In this document: positions 26,487 to 34,611 of the stretch, piece after piece | Layout: the number at the start of each line of letters is the position of its first letter | How positions within the stretch are numbered: position 1 is the stretch's first letter | Assembly (NCBI RefSeq): GCF_014191055.1 | Contig: NZ_JACHWB010000002.1 | Location: 372,001 to 436,000 of the forward strand | DNA length: 64,000 bases | DNA from: Microvirga lupini | GTDB taxonomy: Bacteria; Pseudomonadota; Alphaproteobacteria; Rhizobiales; Beijerinckiaceae | Direction of reading: 5' to 3' | Notes under the pieces: model-generated | Databases searched by the model: none | Told to the model about the DNA's origin: nothing | Seen by the model: only the letters and a program-made list of their open reading frames with translations | Made by a program: the position numbers and the translations under genes

Positions 26487-27003
26487 CCGATGAGGCTGCG
26501 CGGCTCCGGAGAGGGCTAGGGTCCGTTTCCGGCTCTTAGTCGCTCTTGCATCCATATCAGTGATCAGTGACACACGCGGCACGTCTCGCTCCTGTAATCG
26601 TGGTCTGATTCCTTGGTTCAGCAACAGCGACGGTCTTGGTCGACAAGCGCCTTCACCGCCCGTGCACCTGCTCAGCATGCACCGCTGAAAGTACGCTTTC
26701 GAAAGGCTGCGTATCCCTTGTCACGCCCAGTGCTTGTTCCGCCTGTGTGCAAGGACCCTATGTGGGCTCACTCCGTTATGCTTGACAGTTCAAGACGTTT
26801 CCTAGGCCGTTTGGGACAGCGGCTGGCCCGTTCCGCGGTCAAAGACCGGACGTCAAGGTGACCTGCGCTTTACACGAACGGGCTCCTCCGTGCGGGTAGG
26901 CCCAAGGACAAGCACCCTGGGAATTCAGCAGCAGATCGACGCCAGACGAGTTAGCCGGCGCGTAGTGGTCACCGAAACGACCACGGACAAGTCATGGTAG
27001 GCC
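26487..27003. other. Intergenic region with regulatory site 4
   Basis: About 517 bases between the lipoprotein gene and the DUF1476 gene, both on the minus strand. It contains site 4 and a 7-base direct repeat TCAGTGATCAGTGA near 26559. A 6-base stem (26965-26984) just after the DUF1476 stop could be a weak terminator. No gene is seen. Confidence 0.45.
26781..26817 (-). promoter_or_regulatory. Direct-repeat regulatory site 4, for the lipoprotein/L,D-transpeptidase unit
   Basis: On the minus strand: GTCCCAAACGGCCTAG and GTCTTGAACTGTCAAG, starts 21 bases apart. TAGGGT (26755-26760) lies 20 bases downstream as a -10 candidate. The first gene starts about 270 bases further. Confidence 0.75.
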
Positions 27004-27330
27004 TCACCGCGACATGAGATTGCGCGCGAGCGCCACCGCCGCACCATCAAGGGCATCCCCCCGCGCTGTCGGCATCAGGTTGCCAGCCTTGAGCATGAGC
27101 TCAGTCATGACGTGGAGGATGCGCTCGTCGGATTCGGGCACGCCTGCGGCATCGAAGTCCTTACGGATTTTGCTGAACACGTCGCTGCGCTCGGGATCGA
27201 CCGCGCCCCTGGCGAGGGCGTCCGAATAGGCCTCCGCATCGCGGCCCGTGAGTCCCAGCTTCCCGGCAGCCCACCGGCCGAGGAGCTTGTTGCGGAGCAT
27301 CGTCCTTTCCACATCCTTGGAGCTGGTCAT
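27004..27330 (-). CDS. DUF1476 protein (F1-ATPase zeta-subunit family)
   Basis: 108 residues from ATG 27330 (GGAG 10 bases upstream). RNKLLGRWAAGKLGLTGRDAEAY and VFSKIRKDFDAAGVPESDERI match the alphaproteobacterial DUF1476/zeta family, small four-helix proteins that inhibit the F1 ATPase. The usual N-terminal inhibitory segment (about 20 residues, TTFDKREQAFE-type) is replaced by a short unrelated stretch, and the C-terminus is longer, so it may be a divergent paralogue rather than the housekeeping copy. Probably co-transcribed with aqpZ upstream. Confidence 0.8.
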   Translation of the reverse strand: MTSSKDVERTMLRNKLLGRWAAGKLGLTGRDAEAYSDALARGAVDPERSDVFSKIRKDFDAAGVPESDERILHVMTELMLKAGNLMPTARGDALDGAAVALARNLMSR

Positions 27331-27440
27331 GCGAAGTTCTCCAATTGGCCATCCTGGGTTGCCCCGTCCGAGCGCATCAGCATTCAAACACGCCGTCGAT
27401 GCCTAGGGAAAAGGCCATGCCTCATGCCAGGCGTTGTCCG

Positions 27441-28193
27441 CTACTCGGCTGGTGCTGGCGGAGTGACCCCTGTGACCTGCGCAGAGGGCTCCTCGCTGAG
27501 CCAGCGGTAGAGGATACCGCCCAAAGCCCCGCCGACCAACGGCGCGACCCAGAACATCCAGAGCTGCGCCAGCGCCCAGCCGCCGGCGAACAAGGCCGGG
27601 CCGGTGCTGCGGGCCGGGTTGACAGACGTGTTGGTGATCGGGATGCCGACGAGGTGGATCAGCGTGAGCCCCAACCCAATGGCGATTGGCGCGAAGCCGA
27701 ACGGCGCCTTGCCGTGGGTGGCGCCCATGATGATGAACAGGAACATCATGGTCAGAACCACCTCGGCGATGAAGCCCGACATCATGCTGTACTGTCCGGG
27801 CGAGTGCGCCCCGTAGCCGTTGGCCGCGAAGCCCTTGGCGAGATCGAACGCGGGCGAGCCAGTGGCGATGGCATAGAGGGCCGCCGCAGCAATGATCGCG
27901 CCGAGGACCTGCGAGACCACGTAGGGCAGGATATCCTGCTTGGGAAAGCGCCCGCCCGCCGCGAGGCCGACGGTCACTGCCGGGTTGAGATGGCAGCCGG
28001 AGATGTGGCCGATGGCGTAGGCCATGGTCAGCACGCTCAAGCCAAAGGCGAGCGAAACGCCGAGCAGGCCGATGCCCACGTCGGGAAACGCCGCGGCGAT
28101 GACGGCGCTGCCGCAGCCGGCAAACGTGAGCCAGAAGGTGCCAATGCCCTCGGCAACGCACCGATGAATATTCTGGGTGTTGTGCAGGTCCAT
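27441..28193 (-). CDS. aqpZ: Aquaporin Z
   Basis: A 250-residue water channel with six membrane spans. Both NPA boxes are present: [10 protein letters not shown] (Asn70) and [13 protein letters not shown]; the latter includes the selectivity-filter Arg. The Thr/Ser context and the overall sequence fit AqpZ rather than glycerol facilitators. It would allow rapid osmotic water flow across the inner membrane. Regulatory site 5 lies about 190 bases upstream and points at this gene. AAGGAG precedes the ATG. Confidence 0.94.
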   Translation of the reverse strand: MDLHNTQNIHRCVAEGIGTFWLTFAGCGSAVIAAAFPDVGIGLLGVSLAFGLSVLTMAYAIGHISGCHLNPAVTVGLAAGGRFPKQDILPYVVSQVLGAIIAAAALYAIATGSPAFDLAKGFAANGYGAHSPGQYSMMSGFIAEVVLTMMFLFIIMGATHGKAPFGFAPIAIGLGLTLIHLVGIPITNTSVNPARSTGPALFAGGWALAQLWMFWVAPLVGGALGGILYRWLSEEPSAQVTGVTPPAPAE

Positions 28194-28379
28194 GGCAAAC
28201 TCCTTGGGGCGCCGAACGGCTGGCTGTTCAGGAGTGATGTCGGCAGCGGTGCTGAAGAAGGCAGGCCCGTCGGGAGCCTAAGTGCAACGCGGGGATCGTT
28301 TCGACATGGATCCCCTCGCCTCAGCGTGCGGCAGCATCAACTCCCCGCAGCCCCACTGTAGGCCAGCCACGACATGGCG

Positions 28380-28416
28380 CTTGACCGAGAGGGACAATCG
28401 CTTGACAGTTTTGGCC
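28380..28416 (-). promoter_or_regulatory. Direct-repeat regulatory site 5, for aqpZ
   Basis: On the minus strand: GGCCAAAACTGTCAAG and GTCCCTCTCGGTCAAG with starts 21 bases apart; TACAGT (28355-28360) lies 19 bases downstream as -10 candidate. Confidence 0.8.
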
Positions 28417-28591
28417 GCCAAGGCGTTCACGCCTGATCATCGGCCCACAAGCTGATTGCCTTGGCAATCAGATCGCATCGGTGGCCCTAGCCCGCTCGAC
28501 CCGCAGCCACCCGGCGCGCATCGCCGGCAAGGAAGCATGCCTGCCGGCTGTCAGGCTGTCCGAACGCTTCACAGTGTCCGGCCGGATCACC

Positions 28592-28628
28592 GGCCCAAAC
28601 TGTCAAGCAATTGTCCGGATCGATCAAG
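28592..28628 (+). promoter_or_regulatory. Direct-repeat regulatory site 6, for the secreted-protein gene at 28794
   Basis: GGCCCAAACTGTCAAG and GTCCGGATCGATCAAG, starts 21 bases apart. TAGGGT at 28648-28653, exactly 19 bases downstream, is the -10 candidate. Confidence 0.8.
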
Positions 28629-28793
28629 CACCTCGCCGAGGCTGGACTAGGGTGATTTCATGGGCGACCGCGCCCCTATGGCTAAGGGGGTCTTGTCCAT
28701 ATGGGCCTGTTTGCCGGTGTCCCGACGGAGAGGCGGTTGGCCACCTGCGCCGACCAGGGATCGATGTCGTTTTCAATGTTGGAGGAGATCAAG

Positions 28794-29213
28794 ATGGGAG
28801 TTGCGGGATTTACGATCGCTGCGGGGCTCGGTTTGGGCCTCTCGGCGGCCGCGTCGGGCGCGATGGCGCAGAGCAGCCTTGCCGGATACCAGGGTGCCTG
28901 GCTGTCCGGAACCGCGGAATGCGCAGAGGTTTACTCATCCGGCGGAAAAGGAGCGTCGTTTAAGAAGCCGGTCGACATCTTCGCGCCTGCCTTCATCGTC
29001 TCGGGCAACCGCCTGAGGACACCCCAGGCCTCGTGCCGCATCAAATCGGTCCGGCCGAATGGCGATCGGCAACGTCTCGTTCTCGACTGCGCCAACGCTG
29101 TGGCGGGCAACGAGGTGCGGGTTCTCATGGCACTAGAGACGGATGGCTCGCTCAAGCGCTATTTCAACGAGCAGGACACGACCGGCACCGAATACAGGCG
29201 GTGCTCGCAATAA
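28794..29213 (+). CDS. Small secreted protein of unknown function
   Basis: 139 residues from ATG 28794, chosen because GGAGGAG lies seven bases upstream and the next residues form a signal peptide (GVAGFTIAAGLGLGLSAAAS, ending AMAQ). The mature domain of about 110 residues has four cysteines (ECAEV, SCRIK, DCANA, RRCSQ), probably two disulfides, and looks like a compact beta domain. Under regulatory site 6. No family recognised. Confidence 0.65.
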   Translation: MGVAGFTIAAGLGLGLSAAASGAMAQSSLAGYQGAWLSGTAECAEVYSSGGKGASFKKPVDIFAPAFIVSGNRLRTPQASCRIKSVRPNGDRQRLVLDCANAVAGNEVRVLMALETDGSLKRYFNEQDTTGTEYRRCSQ

Positions 29214-29258
29214 CGATAACGGCTGCTGCCGGGTGCCCTGCCCTGGTTCCGGAGGTCT

Positions 29259-29295
29259 GTCCAAAAGTGTCAAGATCTTGTCCCAAGCCGTCAAG
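29259..29295 (+). promoter_or_regulatory. Direct-repeat regulatory site 7, for the 29443 gene group
   Basis: GTCCAAAAGTGTCAAG and GTCCCAAGCCGTCAAG, starts 21 bases apart. TAGCCT at 29315-29320, 19 bases downstream, is the -10 candidate. The following unit may include the disrupted gene, the Tyr/Gly-rich protein and the acetyltransferase. Confidence 0.78.
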
Positions 29296-29442
29296 CATCG
29301 GAATTCCGTTGGCATAGCCTGATCCGGTGCGGCTGGCGGGCAGCCATGCTGTCCGTGATGGTAACCCTCTCGGTGTCTGACCCGGTTCGGGCAGGACAAA
29401 GCTGGACTCACAGGCGTCGTTGGGCAACCAGGGAGGACAGCA

Positions 29443-29869
29443 ATGGGGATCGGCACGGAAACGGCGCGAACAGGTTGGGCCGTATCGATGATGATGATGG
29501 TCAGCCTCCTGGGCCCGTTCCCTCTGACTCGTTCGGCTCTGGCCGACAACCCAGCTCGCGATCACACGCAGGAGATCGGTAGTGGCCTCTTCCAAGCGGT
29601 CTACGCCCGGCGAGGCGCCGGCACGGAAGCCTTCGGGAACGCGCGACGGAGCTGGCAACTTCGTCTACGGGCTCATTAACACCATCCGGGCCCAGAGCGA
29701 GGAGTTGTGCGCGCGCTACGGCAATCCAAGTGATTGCCTGGAGGAAGCCGAGGTCTGCCTGACCATGCGTGACAACGACGACAACCAAATCCGGCTGTGC
29801 CTCAACACTGTTTCCGGTGGAAGCGAAGGCGACAGAGGCCCTATGCAACAATCGAAGCTGAGACGCTAG
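29443..29869 (+). pseudogene. Secreted Cys-containing protein gene, apparently frameshifted
   Basis: The first frame (29443-29679) begins with GGGAGGA before the ATG and encodes a signal peptide (MMMMVSLLGPFPLTRSALA) but then becomes Arg-rich and stops. The overlapping +1 frame (from about 29582 to 29869) encodes a plausible mature domain, NFVYGLINTIRAQSEELCAR then DCLEEAEVCLTMRD and RLCLNTV, with four cysteines, but has no signal or ribosome site. A single-base shift between about 29560 and 29640 would join them into a secreted protein of roughly 140 residues. It could be a true mutation, a sequencing error or frameshifting. Confidence 0.55.
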
Positions 29870-29937
29870 CCGCGATGGTCTTGATGCACGATATGAAACG
29901 ACAGAAGGGGGCGGATACCAAGCCTGTGGAGGCTGAC

Positions 29938-30387
29938 ATGAGGAAACTAGCAACTCTCGCCGCTGCCGCCCTGATCGTGACCGGCAGTGCCGGAACGGCG
30001 GATGCTCAGTACTGGCGCGGCAGGTACTATCACCACAATGGCTGGGGCGGTGGTGGTGCCGTCGCAGCGGGGCTGGTCGGCGGCGCAATCCTGGGAGGCC
30101 TGATCACTGCAGCGGCCACTGCCCCCGCCTATGGGTATGGATACGGATACGGGTATCCAGCCTACGGGTATGGATATGGGTATCCGGCCTATAGCTATGG
30201 TCCCTGGCCCGGCTACTACGCTCCGCGCTACTACTATCCGCGACCGGTCTATTACGGTCCGCGCTATTATCCCCGGCGCGTCTACTATGGCCCACGTTAC
30301 TACGGACCTCGCTATTATGGCGCGTACCGGGGCTACTATGGCCCACGCTACCTCGGGCCGCGGGTGGCCTATCGCCGGCACTACTGA
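29938..30387 (+). CDS. Secreted Tyr/Gly-rich repeat protein
   Basis: 149 residues from ATG 29938 (GTGGAGG six bases upstream). Signal peptide ends TADAQ; after a Gly-rich zipper-like hydrophobic segment (AVAAGLVGGAILGGL) comes a tail almost entirely of Tyr, Gly, Pro and Arg: YGYGYGYP-type repeats, then PRYY/GPRYY units. At DNA level the stretch about 30125-30200 is a run of similar GGNTAT units. Similar small Tyr/Gly-rich exported proteins are common in rhizobia; their function is unknown. Confidence 0.65.
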   Translation: MRKLATLAAAALIVTGSAGTADAQYWRGRYYHHNGWGGGGAVAAGLVGGAILGGLITAAATAPAYGYGYGYGYPAYGYGYGYPAYSYGPWPGYYAPRYYYPRPVYYGPRYYPRRVYYGPRYYGPRYYGAYRGYYGPRYLGPRVAYRRHY

Positions 30388-30471
30388 GATCCTTCGCGCA
30401 GGAGCCACTAGGATAACCCGCGGAATAGTGAACAGCGCCGTCTCCAACGTGGCCTGAGGGAGTTGAGCACG

Positions 30472-30993
30472 ATGGTGCAAGCGGGAAACTACCTGGCCAG
30501 CGAGATCCTGCGCGACGGACGTACGGTTAAAATTCGCGCCATCAGGACGGCGGACCGGGCGGGTCTGCTCGCTGCCATCGGCCGGACGAGCGACCAATCC
30601 CTCTACCGGCGCTTCTTCACCTTCAAGCATGGCTTCACCGATCAAGAGGTCGACTTCTATGTCAATGTTGATTTCGTGAGCCACGTTGCTCTGGTCGCCG
30701 TGCTGGAGGAGGACGGACAGCCGGTGATCGTCGGCGGGGCACGCTACATTGTGGGCCCGCCCGGACAGGCTGAGGTCGCCTTCGCGGTGGACGATGGGCA
30801 CCAAGGCAAGGGCATCGGCGCGGTCCTGCTGCGGCATCTTGTGAGCTTGGCTCGCAATGCCGGTCTCAGCGCTTTGACTGCCGATGTTCTGCCGAACAAC
30901 ACGGCGATGCTGAAGGTGTTCGGGACCAGTGGGCTCGGGATTACGACGCGGCGGGAGCCGGATGCGACCCATATCGTGCTTCAGCTCTCATGA
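30472..30993 (+). CDS. GNAT-family N-acetyltransferase
   Basis: 173 residues from ATG 30472, 10 bases behind GAGGGAG; the TTG at 30463 is too close to that site. The acetyl-CoA loop is VDDGHQGKGIGAVLLRHL near residue 105 (Q/RxxGxG/A motif), followed by ADVLPNNTAMLKVFGTSGL. The sequence resembles the acetyltransferase domain that in Pat-type enzymes is linked to cyclic-nucleotide or CoA-ligase domains, here stand-alone. If so it may acetylate protein lysines such as those of acetyl-CoA synthetase, which fits the nearby acetate genes; this is inference. Confidence 0.82.
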   Translation: MVQAGNYLASEILRDGRTVKIRAIRTADRAGLLAAIGRTSDQSLYRRFFTFKHGFTDQEVDFYVNVDFVSHVALVAVLEEDGQPVIVGGARYIVGPPGQAEVAFAVDDGHQGKGIGAVLLRHLVSLARNAGLSALTADVLPNNTAMLKVFGTSGLGITTRREPDATHIVLQLS

Positions 30994-31095
30994 GCCTGAT
31001 GACGAGAGCTGGTTCCACTTGCGTGGAATCATCTCTCCTTCTGGATTTGCCGCATTTCTTGACGGCGAACCGGATCCACGTCGCCGAAAAATGCT

Positions 31096-32319
31096 CTATG
31101 GCGCCACGACATCGGACGCGGACTGCCCTAGCTCCTCGACATGAGCCCCAAGGTTTTGCCGGGTTTGTGGATCGATGACCGCCACGGGAGCCGATACGGC
31201 CAGACCCGCCGCTGTGCCCACCGCAGTGGCCGCACCTGCGGTCACCTGGATGATCCGGTCGCCAAGCCCGACACGGGAATCCGACACCGTCTGGCCCTCG
31301 GCGAGCCGCTTGCCGATGAGTTGGACGACCTCGGGGCTTTCCGCGAACTTGCCGTGATTGAGGGCATCGCCCGCCTTGAGCTTCGTGAGGTCCAGCACGG
31401 TGACGTTCGCCTGTTCGAGCTGGGTCCGATACGGCTCCTGATCGGGGTTGATCGCGCCTAGTCGCGCCTCGCTGCCCCACACCCGCCGGGAGACCGCCAG
31501 CGCCCTGTCATCCTGAGACACGAACAGGGTGAAGGCAGGCCGGTTGGCTCTCGGCCCCATATCGATGATCGCCTCCCGCGCGAGATCCACATCCACGTCC
31601 GGCGCCGCCAGCAGGACATTGCGGATTTTTGGCGTAACCCGTCCGTCCCGGATCGCCATCTGGCGCAAGGTCTCGAGCGCCAGCGAATTACCCATGGAAT
31701 GCGCCAGGATCGAGATCTCGCTGACCGATGGATCACGAGAGATCGCCTTCAGCAGGTTCTCCAAGGCATTGCGGGAATAGGCCGTACTCTCACGGTCGTA
31801 GCCATAGGCCAGCACGCTGCCGCGCGAAGGCCAGGTGAACAGGATTGGTACGACCGGGGCACCGGAATCGTGCACGATCTGGGCGAAGCGGAAGACTGCG
31901 TCCTCGAAGCGGTTGTTGAAGCCGTGAATGAACACCAGCACCTGCCGCCTGGGCACGGTCCGGAGGTTCCGGTGGAACCAGGCGAGTGCTTGATCCTGGC
32001 TGATCACATCGGCCTTGAGCGTGACGAAGTCCGCGGCCGGGTTGCCGGGCACCTGCCGCGGCCACTGCACCTCGCCGACTTGCCGGGCGCTCTCGGGCGG
32101 GATCGAGACCGTGATGTTGGCGAACGTCGCCGCCGGTCCGCGGTCACCCGAGAACAGCTCCGCCGGATCTGTCCGCTTGCGGGTGGTGGCGACCAGCATG
32201 TCGACCTTGCTCGCCCCTGGAACCGATGCGCTCACAGGCACCAGTACACCTTTGACGCTGGCACAGGCGCCAAGTGGCAGGAAGAGGGCAAGGACCAGCA
32301 GGCTGCGAAGTGCGAGCAT
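31096..32319 (-). CDS. Lipoprotein alpha/beta hydrolase (DUF900)
   Basis: 407 residues with a lipoprotein signal (lipobox LGAC, Cys19). The core is an alpha/beta hydrolase of the DUF900 type: VFIHGFNNRFEDAV (oxyanion region near 130), FTWPSRGS, and the nucleophile elbow ILAHSMGN with Ser at about residue 200, then LAAPDVD and a late His. The C-terminus has a small hydrophobic segment. Substrate unknown; probably an envelope esterase. A 32-codon upstream open frame ends four bases before its ATG, and regulatory site 8 is further upstream. Confidence 0.82.
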   Translation of the reverse strand: MLALRSLLVLALFLPLGACASVKGVLVPVSASVPGASKVDMLVATTRKRTDPAELFSGDRGPAATFANITVSIPPESARQVGEVQWPRQVPGNPAADFVTLKADVISQDQALAWFHRNLRTVPRRQVLVFIHGFNNRFEDAVFRFAQIVHDSGAPVVPILFTWPSRGSVLAYGYDRESTAYSRNALENLLKAISRDPSVSEISILAHSMGNSLALETLRQMAIRDGRVTPKIRNVLLAAPDVDVDLAREAIIDMGPRANRPAFTLFVSQDDRALAVSRRVWGSEARLGAINPDQEPYRTQLEQANVTVLDLTKLKAGDALNHGKFAESPEVVQLIGKRLAEGQTVSDSRVGLGDRIIQVTAGAATAVGTAAGLAVSAPVAVIDPQTRQNLGAHVEELGQSASDVVAP

Positions 32320-32323
32320 CGGC

Positions 32324-32422
32324 TCACCGGAGTTGGATGCGGATGGAATAGGCCCCGGCGGCCAGCATCAGGCCCTCGCGCTTTATATGCAGCCGCAGCA
32401 CCACTCCCTCGTAGCTCTGCAT
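32324..32422 (-). CDS. Short upstream ORF (32 residues) coupled to the hydrolase gene
   Basis: ATG at 32422 has GAGGAGG seven bases upstream and encodes a 32-residue basic amphipathic peptide (MQSYEGVVLRLHIKREGLML... ending RIQLR). Its TGA is four bases before the ATG of the hydrolase, the geometry of translational coupling. It lies in the long leader between regulatory site 8 and the hydrolase. It may be a leader peptide or a small functional protein. Confidence 0.5.
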   Translation of the reverse strand: MQSYEGVVLRLHIKREGLMLAAGAYSIRIQLR

Positions 32423-32774
32423 CCGTGCCTCCTCAAGTACCCTCAGGCAACTCAGGGGATGGCACTGGCCAACCACACGCCATGTCCGGATCGGATCTCG
32501 CCGCGAGTTGATCGCAACCAGGATTGCAAAGCACCTTGGCTTCCCCTGCCTTTGGGGTCACTCTAGTTTGCCAAGATGGTCATGCTTGACCGTCGGGGAC
32601 GCTCGCTTGACAGTTTAAGACATTGAAAGGGCCCAGTCTCGGAATATCCCCGCCGTGATCACGGCCTGACGGGATGGCAGCGCTTGGTGGCCAGAAGGGC
32701 CCGGAGATCATTGTCACAAAACCTTTGCGCTGCCGCGCGACGGTTTCGTCTTTCGTTGAGGAAGGGGCAATGCC
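32423..32774. other. Divergent region between the short ORF/hydrolase and the MFS gene
   Basis: About 350 bases holding regulatory site 8, which points at the hydrolase side. The MFS promoter must lie between about 32622 and 32774, but no site of the same kind faces that way. Confidence 0.5.
32585..32621 (-). promoter_or_regulatory. Direct-repeat regulatory site 8, for the short ORF and hydrolase
   Basis: On the minus strand: GTCTTAAACTGTCAAG and GTCCCCGACGGTCAAG, starts 21 bases apart; TAGAGT (32560-32565) lies 19 bases downstream. Confidence 0.78.
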
Positions 32775-34094
32775 ATGGAGGACGTGCACCCGCGAACCAC
32801 GCTCGCGGATGAAACAGTGGATCGAACACACGCCTGGATCATGGTGGCCCTGCTGTTCCTGTTCATGCTGATCAACTTCGCCGACCGGGCGGTGCTCGGC
32901 CTTGCCGCCGTTCCGATCATGCAAGATCTGGGTCTGAGCCACACCGAATTTGGCTTGATCGCGACGAGCTTCTTCACCCTCTTCTCAGTGGGTGGTGTGA
33001 TCGGTGGTTTCCTTGTCAACCGTGTTGCCACAAAGTGGGTGCTGGCCGCCCTGGCGGTGATCTGGTCCCTGTGCCAATTGCCGATGATGCTGTCGATTTC
33101 GGTCGCCGCCCTGGTCGCCAACCGGGTTGCCCTCGGCTTCGGTGAGGGCCCGGCCTATCCGGTCGCGCTGCATGCCGCCTACAAGTGGTTCCCGAGCGAG
33201 CGCCGCGCCGTCCCGACCAGCCTCATCGCCATCGGCGCGCTCGCGGGGAACGGGATCGCAGCTCCCGTGATCGTCGCCATCGTCGCGGCGTGGTCCTGGC
33301 ACGCCGCCTTCGGGCTTCTCGGATTGTTCGGCTTGATCTGGTGCATCGTATGGCTGCTGATGGCCCGCGAGGGCCCTCTCGTGCCCAACAATGTGAATGC
33401 TGGTGACCCTGCGGCGCGTCTGTCTTACCGCCAGCTGTTCCGATACCGGACGGCCATCGGCGTCCAGGTGGTCGGCTTCTGTGCCTACTGGCTGCTGACC
33501 CTGGCGGTCGTCTGGTTGCCAGTCTTCCTGACCCAGGCCTTCGGCTATACGCCGGTCCAGACCGGCTGGATCATGATGCTGGTCTCACTCGGTCAGATCG
33601 TGCTCCTGCCTGGCGTCTCGATTCTGTCCGACGGCCTGAAGCGGCGCGGCATTACGAGCCGGCTGGCGTGCGGATCGGTGGCGTGCGCCAGTACCCTCAC
33701 CGCGGGTCTGATCGTCATTCTGTTAGCGCGATCCGAGGGATCCGTGCCGATCATCGCATGCACCATGATCGCCTTCTCCCTCTGCAATGTGATGTTCGTG
33801 CTTGGGCCTGTCCTGATCGCAGAGGTCACTCCGGCTGAGCAGCGCGGGGCGGCCCTCGGCGTCACCAACGCGATCACGACGCTGGCCGGCCCCCTTGCTC
33901 CGGTGGTCACGGGAGTGGTGGTCGACATCGGCGCCCACCCGGCGGAAGGGATCCGCACGGCTCTCCTGATCGCGGGAGGGCTAGCCATCCTGGGGGCGCT
34001 GGCGGGATTTCTCATAATCGACCCAGAGGCCGACCGGGCCCGCAATCAGCCGGACTCCCGGGGTGAAGTCCAGCCGGCGTTGCCCCTCGCCTGA
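32775..34094 (+). CDS. MFS transporter (anion:cation symporter, glucarate/hexuronate type)
   Basis: 439 residues with about 12 membrane spans. The start, FLFMLINFADRAVLGLA near residue 30, and the ALGFGEGPAYPVALHAAYKWFPSERRA region (loop 4-5, only partly quoted here) are typical of the ACS family that takes up sugar acids and other organic anions. GAGGAAGGGG precedes the ATG. It is divergent from the hydrolase and convergent with the phasin gene. Substrate not predicted further. Confidence 0.85.
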   Translation: MEDVHPRTTLADETVDRTHAWIMVALLFLFMLINFADRAVLGLAAVPIMQDLGLSHTEFGLIATSFFTLFSVGGVIGGFLVNRVATKWVLAALAVIWSLCQLPMMLSISVAALVANRVALGFGEGPAYPVALHAAYKWFPSERRAVPTSLIAIGALAGNGIAAPVIVAIVAAWSWHAAFGLLGLFGLIWCIVWLLMAREGPLVPNNVNAGDPAARLSYRQLFRYRTAIGVQVVGFCAYWLLTLAVVWLPVFLTQAFGYTPVQTGWIMMLVSLGQIVLLPGVSILSDGLKRRGITSRLACGSVACASTLTAGLIVILLARSEGSVPIIACTMIAFSLCNVMFVLGPVLIAEVTPAEQRGAALGVTNAITTLAGPLAPVVTGVVVDIGAHPAEGIRTALLIAGGLAILGALAGFLIIDPEADRARNQPDSRGEVQPALPLA

Positions 34095-34182
34095 CAAGCA
34101 GAGAGTGAAGAGCCCTGACGCCAGGCGCCTACGCCCGGCGTGGATGGGAGCCGTCAGGCAGGCAAACGGCGCAAGGGAACTA

Positions 34183-34524
34183 TCAACCCTTCGGGCCTGC
34201 TCCGCCGCTCACGGACCTGCTGCAGATGGTCATCAGCTTGGTCATCTCTGAGTTGTAGTCGCGGAGGGTTTCCTCCATCCAGCGGGACTGAATGGCCGTC
34301 ACGTCCGCGACGCTCCTGCAGCCCATCATCTCACGGGAGGTCTCCGCGTCCTTCTCCAGGCGCATGGACACGAAGCTCATCATGTCGCGCTGGCATTCGG
34401 CGGCCGCGGCGAACCAGGTTTCTGCAGCGTTCGCGATGGCGCGGCCGCTGTCGCCTGACACAGCAAATAGGGCACCGCTTCGCAGTGTGTCCGATGTTCC
34501 TGAACTTTTCGACATGGTGGTCAT
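34183..34524 (-). CDS. Phasin-family protein
   Basis: 113 residues, all alpha-helical, with the phasin pattern of amphipathic heptads (AETWFAAAAECQRDMMSFVS, then SVADVTAIQSRWMEETLRDY). Phasins coat polyhydroxyalkanoate granules. GGAGGACG precedes the ATG. It is last of the long run of minus-strand genes that starts at pta, 87 bases after HlyD. The DUF3141 PHA-synthase-like hydrolase of the same run makes a carbon-storage link plausible. Confidence 0.75.
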   Translation of the reverse strand: MTTMSKSSGTSDTLRSGALFAVSGDSGRAIANAAETWFAAAAECQRDMMSFVSMRLEKDAETSREMMGCRSVADVTAIQSRWMEETLRDYNSEMTKLMTICSRSVSGGAGPKG

Positions 34525-34611
34525 AGCTCGTCCTCCTCGACAAACCTCCTCCGATTGGAAGAGGCGCTCTCGTCTGGCACAGGCGGGGGAAGCCCGCCGC
34601 TCATCCTGATG

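Larger units (their letters stand above)
28194..28793. other. Divergent control region between aqpZ and a secreted-protein gene
   Basis: 600 bases with no convincing gene. Two regulatory sites in opposite orientation (28380-28416 towards aqpZ, 28592-28628 towards the gene at 28794) divide it symmetrically, each with its own -10 candidate. The remainder shows nothing notable. Confidence 0.6.

Noticed and set aside
28592..28628. FNR/FixK-like reading of TTGATCGATC-type sequence within site 6
   Set aside because: The TTGAT-N4-ATCAA pattern is not complete and is not shared by the other twelve sites; the 21-base direct repeat explains all of them.
30125..30330. Short-period DNA repeats as a CRISPR or satellite array
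   Set aside because: The repeats follow codon usage of a Tyr/Gly-rich protein and have no spacer structure.
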